Below, in pieces: positions 55,176 to 64,000 of a stretch of DNA of 64,000 nt. The notes under the pieces are model-generated. The model searched no databases. It saw only the letters and a list, made by a program, of their open reading frames with translations, and was not told the DNA's origin. Location: the NCBI GenBank assembly GCA_963779805.1, contig CAVZZN010000012.1, forward strand, positions 310,001 through 374,000, in the 5' to 3' direction. This DNA is from CAIWHR01 sp963779805. GTDB taxonomy: Bacteria > Pseudomonadota > Gammaproteobacteria > Burkholderiales > Casimicrobiaceae. The position numbers and the translations under genes are program-made. Each line of letters begins with the position of its first letter. The first letter of the stretch is position 1.

Positions 55176-56030
55176 TGCGCCCGGCAGGGCGCCCGATGCG
55201 GCCGGCACGCGCCGATGCGCGCGCCCCTCCGGCGATCGGATCACCGGCCGGCCTTTTCCCCTTCGAGCGAAGCGCGAGCGCGCGGCAGGTGCCCTGGCTG
55301 CAGCATGTCGGGGGCCCGATCGCCGTCGCGTGCGATTTCCTCGCGCAACCACGCGCTGAACGATGCCAGCGCTTCGGTCGTCGTCATCGGCGATCGAGAT
55401 GCTCGTCGGTCGCGCGATGTCCTGCCGCGTGGGTGACCGAGCGCCGGTCGCACGTGGAACAAGTGCCAGCGTCTCCGCATGCGATCGCGAGCGACGCCGT
55501 GGTGACGATGCTCCGCGCTGCGCGCGTGATAGAGCGCGGCGGCAGCCCGGAATGCCGGCAGCAGATCGAGCGAGAGGCGCGGGCGGCGATTCATGCCTCT
55601 CGCTCGCGCGTGCGCCGGGAAAACATCGTTTGCGCCATGAGTCTCCGGTTCCGAGAGTCCGTTGCAGGTCGTGCGCACGACCACGTCCCGAAGCTTAATG
55701 CGGCAACTAAGCACACCGCAAAGCAATCGGAATTGCGTCGCGCCGGTCTGGCGTTCGACGCGCGGCGCTCGCCGGTGGCACCGGTCACCGTGCTCGACGG
55801 AACCGCGCTGCCGACGACGCGACGGTCGGATGCTCGATCCAGGCGCGCACGACGGGTGTCGGGTGCGCTGCAGCTCCTCCGTGCCGCGCTCGCTCCCTCG
55901 GAATGTGATACGGGGTCTCCCGACGGGAGAATCGGGTTGGCGCGCCGAAAGTGCGGTTGGCGTCAGATGCGTTTATGCAACACCGGAGCGCGCCGCCTGC
56001 GACCAATTGTCGAATGGTTCACGCCCAACA
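55175..56030. other. Gene-poor stretch downstream of 6S RNA
   Basis: No recognisable protein in either direction over about 850 bp, and none convincing up to 56560. The open frames are short, overlap each other and have the composition of chance GC-rich frames. A degraded or frame-broken small gene on the minus strand is possible (see 55241-55387). Confidence 0.4.
55241..55387 (-). CDS. Possible small protein, unrecognised
   Basis: A 48-codon frame starting MTTTEALASFSAWLREEIARD and ending EGEKAGR. The first half could form an amphipathic helix. The frame is open upstream to 55726 but that part is Arg-rich and unconvincing. No good ribosome-binding site is seen. It may be the tail of a frame-broken gene. 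Confidence 0.2.
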   Translation of the reverse strand: MTTTEALASFSAWLREEIARDGDRAPDMLQPGHLPRARASLEGEKAGR

Positions 56031-56038
56031 GCATCACG

Positions 56039-56079
56039 TTGACGTAGGTCAAGTTGCCGCGAGGTGTCGCGACTAGTAT
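56039..56079 (+). promoter_or_regulatory. FNR/CRP-type box with class II promoter
   Basis: A perfect inverted repeat TTGAC-GTAG-GTCAA (56039-56052), the FNR/ANR spacing with C/G in place of T/A at the inner positions. A -10-like TAGTAT follows at 56074-56079. A start near 56087 places the box centre at -41.5, the class II activator position. The first cytochrome gene begins about 470 bp further on; no gene is seen in that leader (56087-56559), which is lower in GC than its surroundings. Confidence 0.6.
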
Positions 56080-56559
56080 GCATCGAGACGATTGGCGCGA
56101 CCGTGTCGCACTACATGCGGCAGCGGTCGAGCTTGTTCCACTTGGGCCAGCAAACCCGAGCATCGTCACCCTGCAGGTCACATCGGGCAGATCGCGATTG
56201 AGAATGGTTGTCCAGAGCTCGCACTCACCAACGCGGGCTCGCTGAGCGCAAAGCGATGATCGATTGTCATCATCCCAGTTCTCCATCGCTCGGCGATGCC
56301 AGCCGCCGACGCTGTTGCACTCGACGCTTGACTCTCCCGACTTTCAATTTCGCGCGCCGCGATGCTTTTGCCCGCAGCAGGATCGCGGGCGTGCGTGCAG
56401 CGACGCGTGGTTCTGGTGACAGCCACACCGCAGTTGATTGCTTTTGCAGTGCCCGACACCTGTCCAGTCGACCGAGGCCCGCAACGTACCGCGCGAGATT
56501 TGCGTCTTGCTCGAGGTGAAGTCGATTGATATTGCCGTAGGAGCGAAAAAGGGGACGAC

Positions 56560-59287
56560 ATGAGACTACCAATCCCATCGACAATGAACCGTTGGATCAC
56601 GCTCGGGATGGCGAGCGTTTTTGCGATCGCGGTCGCCGGATGCGGAGGAGGCGGTGGCGGGGACAGCAGTGCCGACGTTCCCGTGACACCACCGGCGCAG
56701 GCCTCCAACGGAGCGACGGTGAGCGTTGCGCCACCGGCAGGCACCCCGATCGACGCCGCAACGTTGACCTCGGACCAGTGGGCGCAGCTCGCGCCGAAAG
56801 GTGCCATCACCAGCGTAACGACCGACGGCCAGCCCGTCGTGACTTTCCAGGTCACCGACGCCAACAACCGCGGGATCAAGGGCCTCGGGTTCACGAACAA
56901 GTCTGCCACCGCCAAGTACACGAGCCTATCGAACCTGGCATTCACCATGGCCAAGCTCGTGCCCGGCAGCAACGGCAGCCCGAGCAAATGGGTGAGCTAC
57001 ATCGTGATCAGTCCCGCCGCCACCACGACGGCAGCCGATGCGCCCACGAGGCCGTCGTCGGACAACAAGGGAACGCTGGTCGACAACGGCGACGGCACGT
57101 ACAAGTACACCTTCTGGACGGACATCTCGAAGGTCAAGGCGTTCGTCGACGGGGCAACCTACGTGGCGCCCAACAAGGCCGCGGATCTCGGTGACCTCGC
57201 CTACGATCCGGCCAAGCTGCACCGCGTCGTCATCCAGCTCAGCGGAAATGCCCGGGGCACCGGCACCAATACACCCGACGCTTCCAACTCCGGCGTCACC
57301 GGCGTTCCGATCGGGACGCCGGCCAACCTCGTCATGGACCTCTGGCCGGCGGCCCACACGGCGGTCGGCGCCAGCGGGGATCCGGCCGGGCGCGACATCG
57401 TCCAGTCGGCTTCCTGCTTCGAATGCCACCAGGAGTTCAGCTTCCACGGCGGCGCCCGCCAGGACACCAGGTACTGCGATGTGTGCCATACCGACCAGCG
57501 CCGGTACGGCCGTACCGAAGCCGCGACCACCGCGACCGGTTACAGCGGGAGCACCTATGTCGTCATGGGTCGTACGGTAGGGAACCTCCCGAACGAGATC
57601 CACAAGATCCACATGGCCGAGAGACTCACCAAGACCGGCTACAACTACGCCAACGTGCTCTTCAACGACATCACGTATCCGCAGCCCGTCCAGAACTGCA
57701 CCAAGTGCCACGACGGATCCGCGGGCGCGAAGAACAAGACCGCGCAGGGCGACAACTGGAAGAACGTGCCGACCCGGCTCGCGTGCGGCGCGTGCCACGA
57801 CGGCATCGACTTCGCAACGGGCAAGGGCCTGACGCTTGCCGACGCCGAAGCCGGCCTCGCCACGTCGCAGTACGGTCACATCGGCGGCGCCCAGGCGGAC
57901 GACAGCAAGTGCGCGCTGTGCCACAGCTCGGCAGCGATTCCCATCTATCACGTGACGGTGGACAACTACGGCGCGAACGGGCGTGGCGGTTATCCGCTGA
58001 ACACGGCCACCAACGTGCCGACCCCGGGCTTCCCCTCCGGGCAGGGTCCGTCGATTCCGCTGGCGGCGCAGATGAACATGCCGGCGGGGGTCTACAAGAT
58101 CAATTACGACATCAAGCAGGTCACGGTCGCGGGCGCGGCCGGTGCGAAGAAAGCCACCGTGGTGTATCGCGTCCTGAAGGACGGGCAGCCCGTGACGTTC
58201 AACGCGTCGGGCAACCTCATCACCGACGTGGACGGCTCGCCAGGCGTCTACATCGTCTACGCGGTGCCGCAGGACGGTATCGCCACTCCGGCCGACTGGA
58301 ATGCCCAGAAGACCGCATCCGTCAAGGCCCTTCGCGACGGTACGAGCGGCAACTCCCAGACCGGTCCGGACGCGAGCGGCTATTACACCGCCACGCTGGG
58401 GGCAGTCATCCCCGACAACGCGGCCATGGTCACGGCGGCCATCGGCGTCGATTACAACGGGTTCGTCCAGTTGAACCTCCCGGACTATCCGAAGGGCATC
58501 CGGCTGCGTGAGCCCGCCTTCGTGACGAAGGTCGCCGACGGCTACACGCCCCGGCGGTCGCATCGTCGACAACAACAAGTGCAACAACTGCCACGCCCAG
58601 TTGGGTGTCCAGCCGTCGTTCCACAGCGGCGCACGCAACAACGGCCAGGGTTGTGCGCTTGGCGGGTGCCACGACGCCAACAAGAACACCGGTCACACCG
58701 GTGCCGCCAACAACTTCGGCGGCGGCTGGTCGGTTGCGAGCAAGAGCCTGATCCATGGCATCCATGGAGCGAGCAAGCGCGAGCAGCCGTTCACGTACGA
58801 AGCGACCGCTGACAATCCGGACGGTTTCGGGGTCGTGACCTATCCCGGCGTCCTGAAGAACTGCGAGACGTGCCACGTGGCCGGCAGCTACGACTTCAGT
58901 GGCGCAGCGAACAGTGCCGCCCTGCCGAACCTGCTCTGGACGAGCGATGCGAAGACGGACATGAGCAACCCGACGAACGCGCCGTCCATCGGCCTTTCGC
59001 CCTGGGTGACGACGCTGGGAGCCGGGCAGGTCAACTACACGAACGACAACCTGGTGAGCTCGCCGATCGCCGCCTCCTGCTTCGGCTGTCACGACAGCAG
59101 CCTGGCCACGCAGCACATGATCGCCAACGGCGGCACGCTGGTCACGCTGTTCTCGAAGGTGTCTTCGGTCGCCACCCGCCCGGCCATCGGAGCGGCGTCG
59201 ACCATGAAGTTCACGAAGTCCGAGCAGTGCATGCTGTGCCATGCGTCCGGCAAGGTCGCGGACATCAAGGCCATGCACGCGAAGTAA
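56560..59287 (+). CDS. Decahaem c-type cytochrome lipoprotein, OmcA/MtrC family (one frame break)
   Basis: A probable cell-surface multihaem cytochrome that passes electrons to extracellular acceptors. The signal ends in the lipobox VAGC followed by six Gly (outer-membrane lipoprotein). N-terminal beta-domain about residues 40-280. Haem sites: CFECH, CDVCH, CTKCH, CGACH, CALCH, then after a second beta-domain CNNCH, CALGGCH (a CX4CH variant, 58652-58672), CETCH, CFGCH and CMLCH, ten in all. Family elements: NEIHKIHMAERL, SLIHGIHGASK. An extra base near 58557 breaks the frame just before CNNCH. ATG 56560 has AAAAGGGGACGAC upstream. About 909 residues after repair. It matches TIGR03507-type proteins. 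Confidence 0.93.
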
Positions 59288-59371
59288 CAAGGTGACCGAA
59301 GTCAGGTCACGGTAACCATGCCGGGGCACGGCGCCCGTGCCCCGGCAGCAGCAAACTGCAGCAGAATGCAG

Positions 59372-59405
59372 CCCGGGGCGGAAGACGCTCCGGGTTGTTT
59401 TTTTG
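59372..59405 (+). terminator. Rho-independent terminator after the first decahaem gene
   Basis: Stem CCCGGGGCG / CGCTCCGGG with loop GAAGA, then TTGTTTTTTT. A perfect 11-bp hairpin without a T-tract (TGCCGGGGCAC, 59319-59347) lies just before it. The following genes therefore probably depend on their own promoter or on read-through. Confidence 0.8.
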
Positions 59406-59464
59406 TGGACGTCCGTCGTTCGGTGCTGCACGCGAACTGCCTCAGCACGATTCAGGAGAACTTC

Positions 59465-59818
59465 ATGCAACACCGCATCGTCAAGGCCGCGTTGATCGCC
59501 GCGGCAGCAATCTTCCTCGCCACGCCATGCGTCGCCGCCGAGAGCAAATCGAACGCGTCGGCGGCAACGGTCGACAAGTCCGGCGCGACCGGGAAAAGCA
59601 CCAAGGCAAAGGCCAAGGCGCCGGCGCCGACCAAGCTCGTGGACATCAACCGCGCCGGCAAATCCGAGCTCAAACGCCTTCCGGGGATCGGCGACGCGGA
59701 GGCCGACAAGATCGTTGCGGGCCGGCCCTACCACAGCAAAGCGGATCTCGTCACGCGCAACATCCTGCCTGCCGGGATCTACGAAGGCATCAAGAAACGG
59801 GTCATGGCCAAGCCGTAG
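59465..59818 (+). CDS. Exported helix-hairpin-helix protein, ComEA-like
   Basis: A 117-residue protein with a signal peptide (AALIAAAAIFLATPCVAAES) and a Lys/Ala-rich linker (SKSNASAATVDK ... STKAKAKAPAPTK). The C-terminal domain LVDINRAGKSELKRLPGIGD is the ComEA-type helix-hairpin-helix (DINxA, LPGIG) followed by ADKIVAGRPYHSKADLV. ComEA proteins bind DNA in the periplasm during transformation. Here the gene lies between two decahaem cytochrome genes, with a good TTCAGGAGAACTTC site. Whether it binds DNA, or another ligand linked to the cytochromes, is unknown. Confidence 0.88.
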   Translation: MQHRIVKAALIAAAAIFLATPCVAAESKSNASAATVDKSGATGKSTKAKAKAPAPTKLVDINRAGKSELKRLPGIGDAEADKIVAGRPYHSKADLVTRNILPAGIYEGIKKRVMAKP

Positions 59819-60205
59819 TCCGCTTGATCCAGCGCAAATGCACCCCGGCGCCGCCCGATCTACGATTCGCGTGGCGCGGCACGCGAGGCATCGGGGTGCT
59901 CGTACGCAAACGCGCGCGATCGATCGGGGCGAACGACGACGCAGGTCGTCGCCGCTGTCGGCGCCTGCACCCGATTTGCGGCTGCCGGGGCCGTGTGCAA
60001 TCGGGGACGACACGAATGCAACACGCGGCGCGTCCGCGGTCTGTCGTGCAGGGGTGTGCGGTTGCTCGCGTTCGCGATTCGGCGCATCGTTCCCGGAGCG
60101 GGAACGTCGAGGCAAGCTGAAGGCGCGGCGATCCAGACCGCCTGCCGCGGCGCGCTGGCAGTTTGCTGATCCGGAAGCGCCGTTTTTCAATTAGCGGAGT
60201 GGTTC
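59819..60205. other. Intergenic region before the second decahaem gene
   Basis: About 390 bp without a credible gene or strong terminator. An AATTAGCGGAG stretch just before 60206 can serve as the ribosome-binding site. No further FNR-type repeat was seen. Confidence 0.4.
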
Positions 60206-62493
60206 ATGAGCAAGAATCGATCGTCGTTGCAGTGGATCGCGCTGGTGGCTGCGGGAATCTCGCAATCGCTCTGGCGGGTGGCAGCGGCGGGACAGCGTCC
60301 GGCGCGACGCGCACCGGCGAGGCCAAGGTCGAGGGAACCGCGGCGTTGGCCGACGCGACCGCGCTCACCATCACCATCACCAGCGTCAGCGTCGGCGGCG
60401 CGCCCGTGGTCGACTTCACCGTCACGAACCAGTCCGGCGAAGGCATGGCGGGCCTCGCGCCCGCGGATCTGCGATTCAACATCGCCAAGCTCGTGCCCGG
60501 CACCAATGGCGGCGCCACCATGTGGCAGGACTACATCAACCGCGCCTCGGGCGGCGCCGTGCAAGGCACGCAGGAGCGGGTCGCCACCGGGGCTGTCTAC
60601 GGCACGCTGGTCAACCGCGGCGATGGCAAGTACACGTACATGTTTGCCACGGACATCACGGATGCGGCCAAGAATCCGTGCCCGGCGTCCTGTACCGACG
60701 CCGACGGCAAGGCGCTCGACATCAGCTATCAGCCGAACATCGTGCACCGCGTGACGATACAGCAGGGGAACAGCGCGTACCCGAGGGCCACCGGCGTCTA
60801 CGATTTCGTGCCGTCCGGAAGCTCGCTCGCGGTCACGCGCGAGGTCATCGCGACGGCCAAGTGCAACCAGTGCCACGAGCAACTCACCGCACACGGCACC
60901 CGCGTCGACACGAAGCTGTGCCTGACCTGCCACAACCGCGGCTCGTGGGTCGCCACTGCCGGCAAGCCGAACGTGACGGTCGAATTCCGGAACATGATCC
61001 ACAAGATCCACTACGGCTCGAGCCTGCCGAGCGTCCTGGCCGGAACCCCGTACAAGATCGGCAATGCCGACTTCTCCGGCGCCACGTTCCCGCAGGACGT
61101 GCGCAACTGCACCGTCTGCCACGACGGCACTCCGGGGGCCGCGAACGCCACGCCGCAAGGCGACCACTGGAAGACGAGCCCGAGCATGCAGGCCTGCGGC
61201 GCGTGCCACGACGACGTGTACTTCGGTGTCCAGCCGGATCCGGCCAAGCCGTACCAGATCACGGCGCATCCGGGCGGACCGCAGCCCGACGACAGCACGT
61301 GCGCGCTCTGCCATGCCACGGGCCGGTTCCCCGGGTCGTCCATGGACATCGCCGTCGCGCATGACTTCCCGGCACGATTCAAGGCGGCCGCCGCCAAGTT
61401 CAAGCTCAACATCCTGAGCGCATCGTCGACCACGCCGGGCAGCAAGCCGGTGATCACGTTCTCCGTCACCGATCCGACGAACGCAGATGCGCCTTACAAC
61501 ATCAAGACGCACCCGGCCTTCACGGCGGGGGGCAACAGCACGCTGACCGTCAAGATCGGATGGACCACGAAGGACTTCGGCAACGACGGCAGCGGACAGA
61601 CCTACGGCCAGCCGATCAGCATCAATGCGCTCAGCACGGCCGCCGTGCCCGGGTCTGCCGCGGGCACTTACACCGTCACGTCGCCGGTCGCCGTTCCCGC
61701 CGGACAGACGGGAACGCTGCGCGTCCTGATGGACGGGCATCCTGCGGGCGACGTCACGGCCAAGGGTCAGTTCAACGATCGGCTGGCCGTGAAGAGCGTG
61801 TTCAAGGATTACGCGATCACCGGCACGGCGACGCCGCGACGCGTGGTGGTCGACATCGCGAAGTGCGACGCCTGCCACGACGTGCTGAGCCTGCACGGCA
61901 ACAACCGCACGGACGAGCCCCAGGTATGCGCGGTCTGCCACAACCCCAACGCCACCGATGCGAGCCGACGCCCGTCGAGCTCGGGCGTTCTCACCGGAGG
62001 TGTGGATGGCAAGCTCGAGGAGTCCATCGACTTCAAGACCATGATCCACGCCATCCACGCCGGTCAGGCGGGCAAGGGCGGGTTCCGCACGAAGGGGATC
62101 GTCGTGTACGGGTTCGGCGGCAGCGTGAACGACTTCAGCGGCGTCGTGTTTCCCGGAAAGCTCAACAACTGCGCCACCTGCCACGTCGGCACGTCGTATC
62201 AGCTGACCGGCGTCTGGGATGCACCGACCGCCAACGGGGTCAAGGCGAACACGATCAGCACCGGCGCGTCCGCACTCGATGCCTCCGACAACCTCAGGAT
62301 CACGCCGATCTCGGCGGTGTGCTCGTCGTGCCACGACAGCGCGACGGCCAAGACGCACATGCAGGATGCCTTCAACAACGGAATCTTCGGGGCGACGCAG
62401 GCGGCGATCGACGCTGCAGAGCCGGAAGCGTGCTCTTTCTGCCACGGCCCGGGGAGGGCGTTGGACGTCAAGCTGGTCCACGGCGTGAAATGA
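60206..62493 (+). CDS. Second decahaem c-type cytochrome, OmcA/MtrC family (one frame break)
   Basis: A paralogue of the cytochrome at 56560. ATG 60206 starts MSKNRSSLQWIALVAAG, a signal start; an extra base near 60265-60285 shifts into the frame LAIALAGGSGGTASGATRTG of the mature protein, so the cleavage or lipid site cannot be read exactly. Ten CXXCH sites: CNQCH, CLTCH, CTVCH, CGACH, CALCH, then CDACH, CAVCH, CATCH, CSSCH, CSFCH, in two groups of five separated by a beta-domain (FSVTDPTNADAPYNI ... GTLRVLMDGHPAGD). RNMIHKIHYGSSLPSV and FKTMIHAIHAGQAG are the family MIHxIH elements. About 762 residues. All sites are canonical, unlike the first paralogue. Confidence 0.92.
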
Positions 62494-62627
62494 GGCGCAA
62501 CCCCCGACGCCGCCGGGACTGAACGCGCTGCCTCGCCGCTGCGGACCGCAGCGGCGGCGAGGCCGGGCGACCGATGTCCCGCCGTACCGGACGAATCGAC
62601 ACGAACCATGCTAACGGGCGAAGAACG

Positions 62628-63593
62628 ATGACCCTCACGAAACGATCATTTGCTGCGCTCCTCCTGTGCTCGTTGCTTGGCTTCGGTCTCGCCGCTTTCG
62701 CCCAGGCACCCGCGAAACCGGCGGCGGAAGCTGCGACACCGCCGGCGGCCTATTCGGAGAAGGGGGCCGACACCTGCCTCACCTGTCACGGCGAAGGCTG
62801 GCGGGTGCCGATCCTGCCGATCTTCAAGACCAAGCACGGGCAGCGCGGCGACAAGCGCACTCCGTTCGCTCCCGGCGGCCTGCAGTGCGAAGCGTGCCAT
62901 GGGCCGGGAGCCGCCCACGCCGCATCGGGCGACGAGGCGCTGATCATCAGCTTCGAGCGGCACTCCTCGCACAGCGTGGCCGAGCAGAACCGCCCCTGTC
63001 TCGAATGCCACCGCGGCAATGCCCGCACGGGCTGGGTCGCCAGCACGCACGAGGCCAACGACGTGGCCTGCGCCAGTTGCCACAAGATCCACGTCGAGCA
63101 CGATCCCGTGCTCAAGAAGGTGACGCAGCCCGAGGTCTGCTACACGTGCCATCTGAAGCAGCGCGCCGACTTCAACAAGCCTACGACCCACCCGGTACGC
63201 TTCGGCAAGGTCGCGTGCTCCGATTGCCACGCCGTGCACGGCTCCAATACGGCGACCATGCTCGCGAAGCCGACGGTGAACCAGACGTGCTACACCTGCC
63301 ACGCGGACAAACGCGGCCCGTTCCTTTGGGAGCATGCCCCGGTGGCCGAGGACTGCACGCTGTGCCACTCGCCGCACGGGTCGACTTACCAGGGCATGGT
63401 CAAGAAGAGCCCGCCGCTCCTGTGCCAGCAATGCCATGCGCCCAGCGGCCATCCGTCGGTGCCCTATACGAGCTCGGCCCTGCCGGGCGGCACGGCCGTG
63501 CCGTCGGGCTTCCTGCTCGCAGGGGCGTGCACGAATTGCCATTCGCAGGTTCACGGATCGAATCACCCCTCGGGGGCGAAGCTGATGCGGTAG
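62628..63593 (+). CDS. Decahaem periplasmic cytochrome, MtrA/DmsE family
   Basis: Carries electrons through the outer-membrane porin from the periplasm to the surface cytochrome. The signal peptide (KRSFAALLLCSLLGFGLAAFAQ) is followed by ten CXXCH: CLTCH, CEACH, CLECH, CASCH, CYTCH, CSDCH, CYTCH, CTLCH, CQQCH and CTNCH, evenly spaced along 321 residues, as in MtrA/DmsE/PioA-type proteins (TIGR03508). ADTCLTCHGEGW and CEACHGPGAAH are typical. The frame is intact. It lies 134 bp after the second OmcA/MtrC-type gene and 84 bp before the MtrB-type porin. MtrA and DmsE cannot be separated here; no DMSO reductase gene is visible. Confidence 0.93.
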   Translation: MTLTKRSFAALLLCSLLGFGLAAFAQAPAKPAAEAATPPAAYSEKGADTCLTCHGEGWRVPILPIFKTKHGQRGDKRTPFAPGGLQCEACHGPGAAHAASGDEALIISFERHSSHSVAEQNRPCLECHRGNARTGWVASTHEANDVACASCHKIHVEHDPVLKKVTQPEVCYTCHLKQRADFNKPTTHPVRFGKVACSDCHAVHGSNTATMLAKPTVNQTCYTCHADKRGPFLWEHAPVAEDCTLCHSPHGSTYQGMVKKSPPLLCQQCHAPSGHPSVPYTSSALPGGTAVPSGFLLAGACTNCHSQVHGSNHPSGAKLMR

Positions 63594-63677
63594 CCGGCGA
63601 CCGCCGTCACGACCGGCGGGCACGCCGCAACCATGTGCGTCCCGCCGACGAGAGCAACGGACAACAGGACAAGAAAA

Positions 63678-64000
63678 TGAGAAGCTCAGGTCAACTGTTA
63701 GTGTTCGCGATGCTGTGGCCCCTGTCTGCCGCCAACGCTGCCGACAGTGCGTCCGCCATGGGCGCGGCACCTCCGGATACCTCCCAATGGAAGTGCGAGT
63801 CCTGTCCGTTCGAGAAGGGAACGAGCGGGAACGTCAACGCCGGCGTCGGCTACGTTTCGGAGGATTCGGCCAAGTTCGGCGAATACACCGGACTCAACGA
63901 GAAGGGCGCCTACTTCATCGGCGACGGCCAGGCGCGCTATCGCGGACAGGACGCGACGTACTGGAACTTCGACATGACGGATATCGGGCTGAGCTCGCGC
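63678..64000 (+). CDS. MtrB/PioB-type outer-membrane porin (5' part, cut by window end)
   Basis: The first 107 codons of the beta-barrel that sheaths the MtrA-type cytochrome. The signal peptide (GQLLVFAMLWPLSAANA) is followed by WKCESCPFEKGTSG, whose CxxC matches the N-terminal Cys pair known to matter in Shewanella MtrB. Then GNVNAGVGYVSEDSAKFGEY, TGLNEKGAYFIGDGQARYRG and DATYWNFDMTDIGL, all typical of MtrB/PioB (TIGR03509). ATG 63678 follows ACAGGACAAGAAA. The rest lies beyond the window. Confidence 0.9.

Noticed and set aside
55785..56006. Minus-strand 73-codon frame beginning MVAGGALRCCINAS
   Set aside because: No ribosome-binding site, no recognisable features, overlaps equally long frames on the other strand.

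Overview
The window is high-GC DNA from a Gram-negative proteobacterium, most likely a betaproteobacterium. The support is the gene order miaB / phoH-ybeY-corC-lnt-glyQ-glyS-gmhB-plsC, a zapB-like/zapA/6S RNA block, an LptM-lysA pair, phasins with histone-like Ala/Lys tails, and a fatty acyl-CoA reductase plus wax ester synthase set. I cannot name a genus from sequence alone.

Layout. (1) 1-11000, storage lipid region: fatty acyl-CoA reductase (runs off the left edge), phasin, acyl-CoA-binding protein, WS/DGAT wax ester synthase, TetR regulator, patatin lipase, second phasin, GMC oxidoreductase with a Tat-exported partner, FFLEELY-type protein and a PHA-system protein. Three of its promoters share one unexplained inverted repeat. 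(2) 11100-25900, beta-oxidation: PsrA-like regulator with a textbook PsrA operator, fadE-fadI-fadJ, fadD-thioesterase, a heavily indel-ridden fadL, and a second fadB(N)-fadA pair. (3) 25900-48200, housekeeping: chalcone-isomerase-like protein, two DUF proteins, rnhA, methyltransferase, gloB, mltD, histone-like protein, lysA-lptM, cyaY, metallopeptidase, plsC-gmhB-glyS-glyQ-lnt-corC-ybeY-phoH, a large metzincin lipoprotein and miaB. (4) 48350-53460, vitamin B12 uptake: cobalamin riboswitch, btuB-btuF, and convergent btuC-btuD. (5) 53500-55200: greB, a zapB-like gene, zapA and 6S RNA. (6) 56000-64000: an extracellular electron transfer (Mtr/Omc-type) cluster with two decahaem OmcA/MtrC-family cytochromes, a secreted helix-hairpin-helix protein, an MtrA/DmsE decahaem cytochrome and the start of an MtrB-type porin (cut by the right edge).

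How it fits together. Fatty acids enter through FadL, are activated by FadD, and are either oxidised by two Fad sets or stored as wax esters and PHA; PsrA-like control links the oxidation branch to acyl-CoA supply. The electron conduit at the right end has a class-II FNR-type promoter about 470 bp upstream, which fits anaerobic induction.

Quality caveat. About 35 frame breaks occur in conserved genes, including essential ones (glyQ, lnt, lysA). Almost all that I could resolve are repaired by deleting one base. I treat these as probable +1 sequencing or assembly insertions and annotate such genes over their full span.
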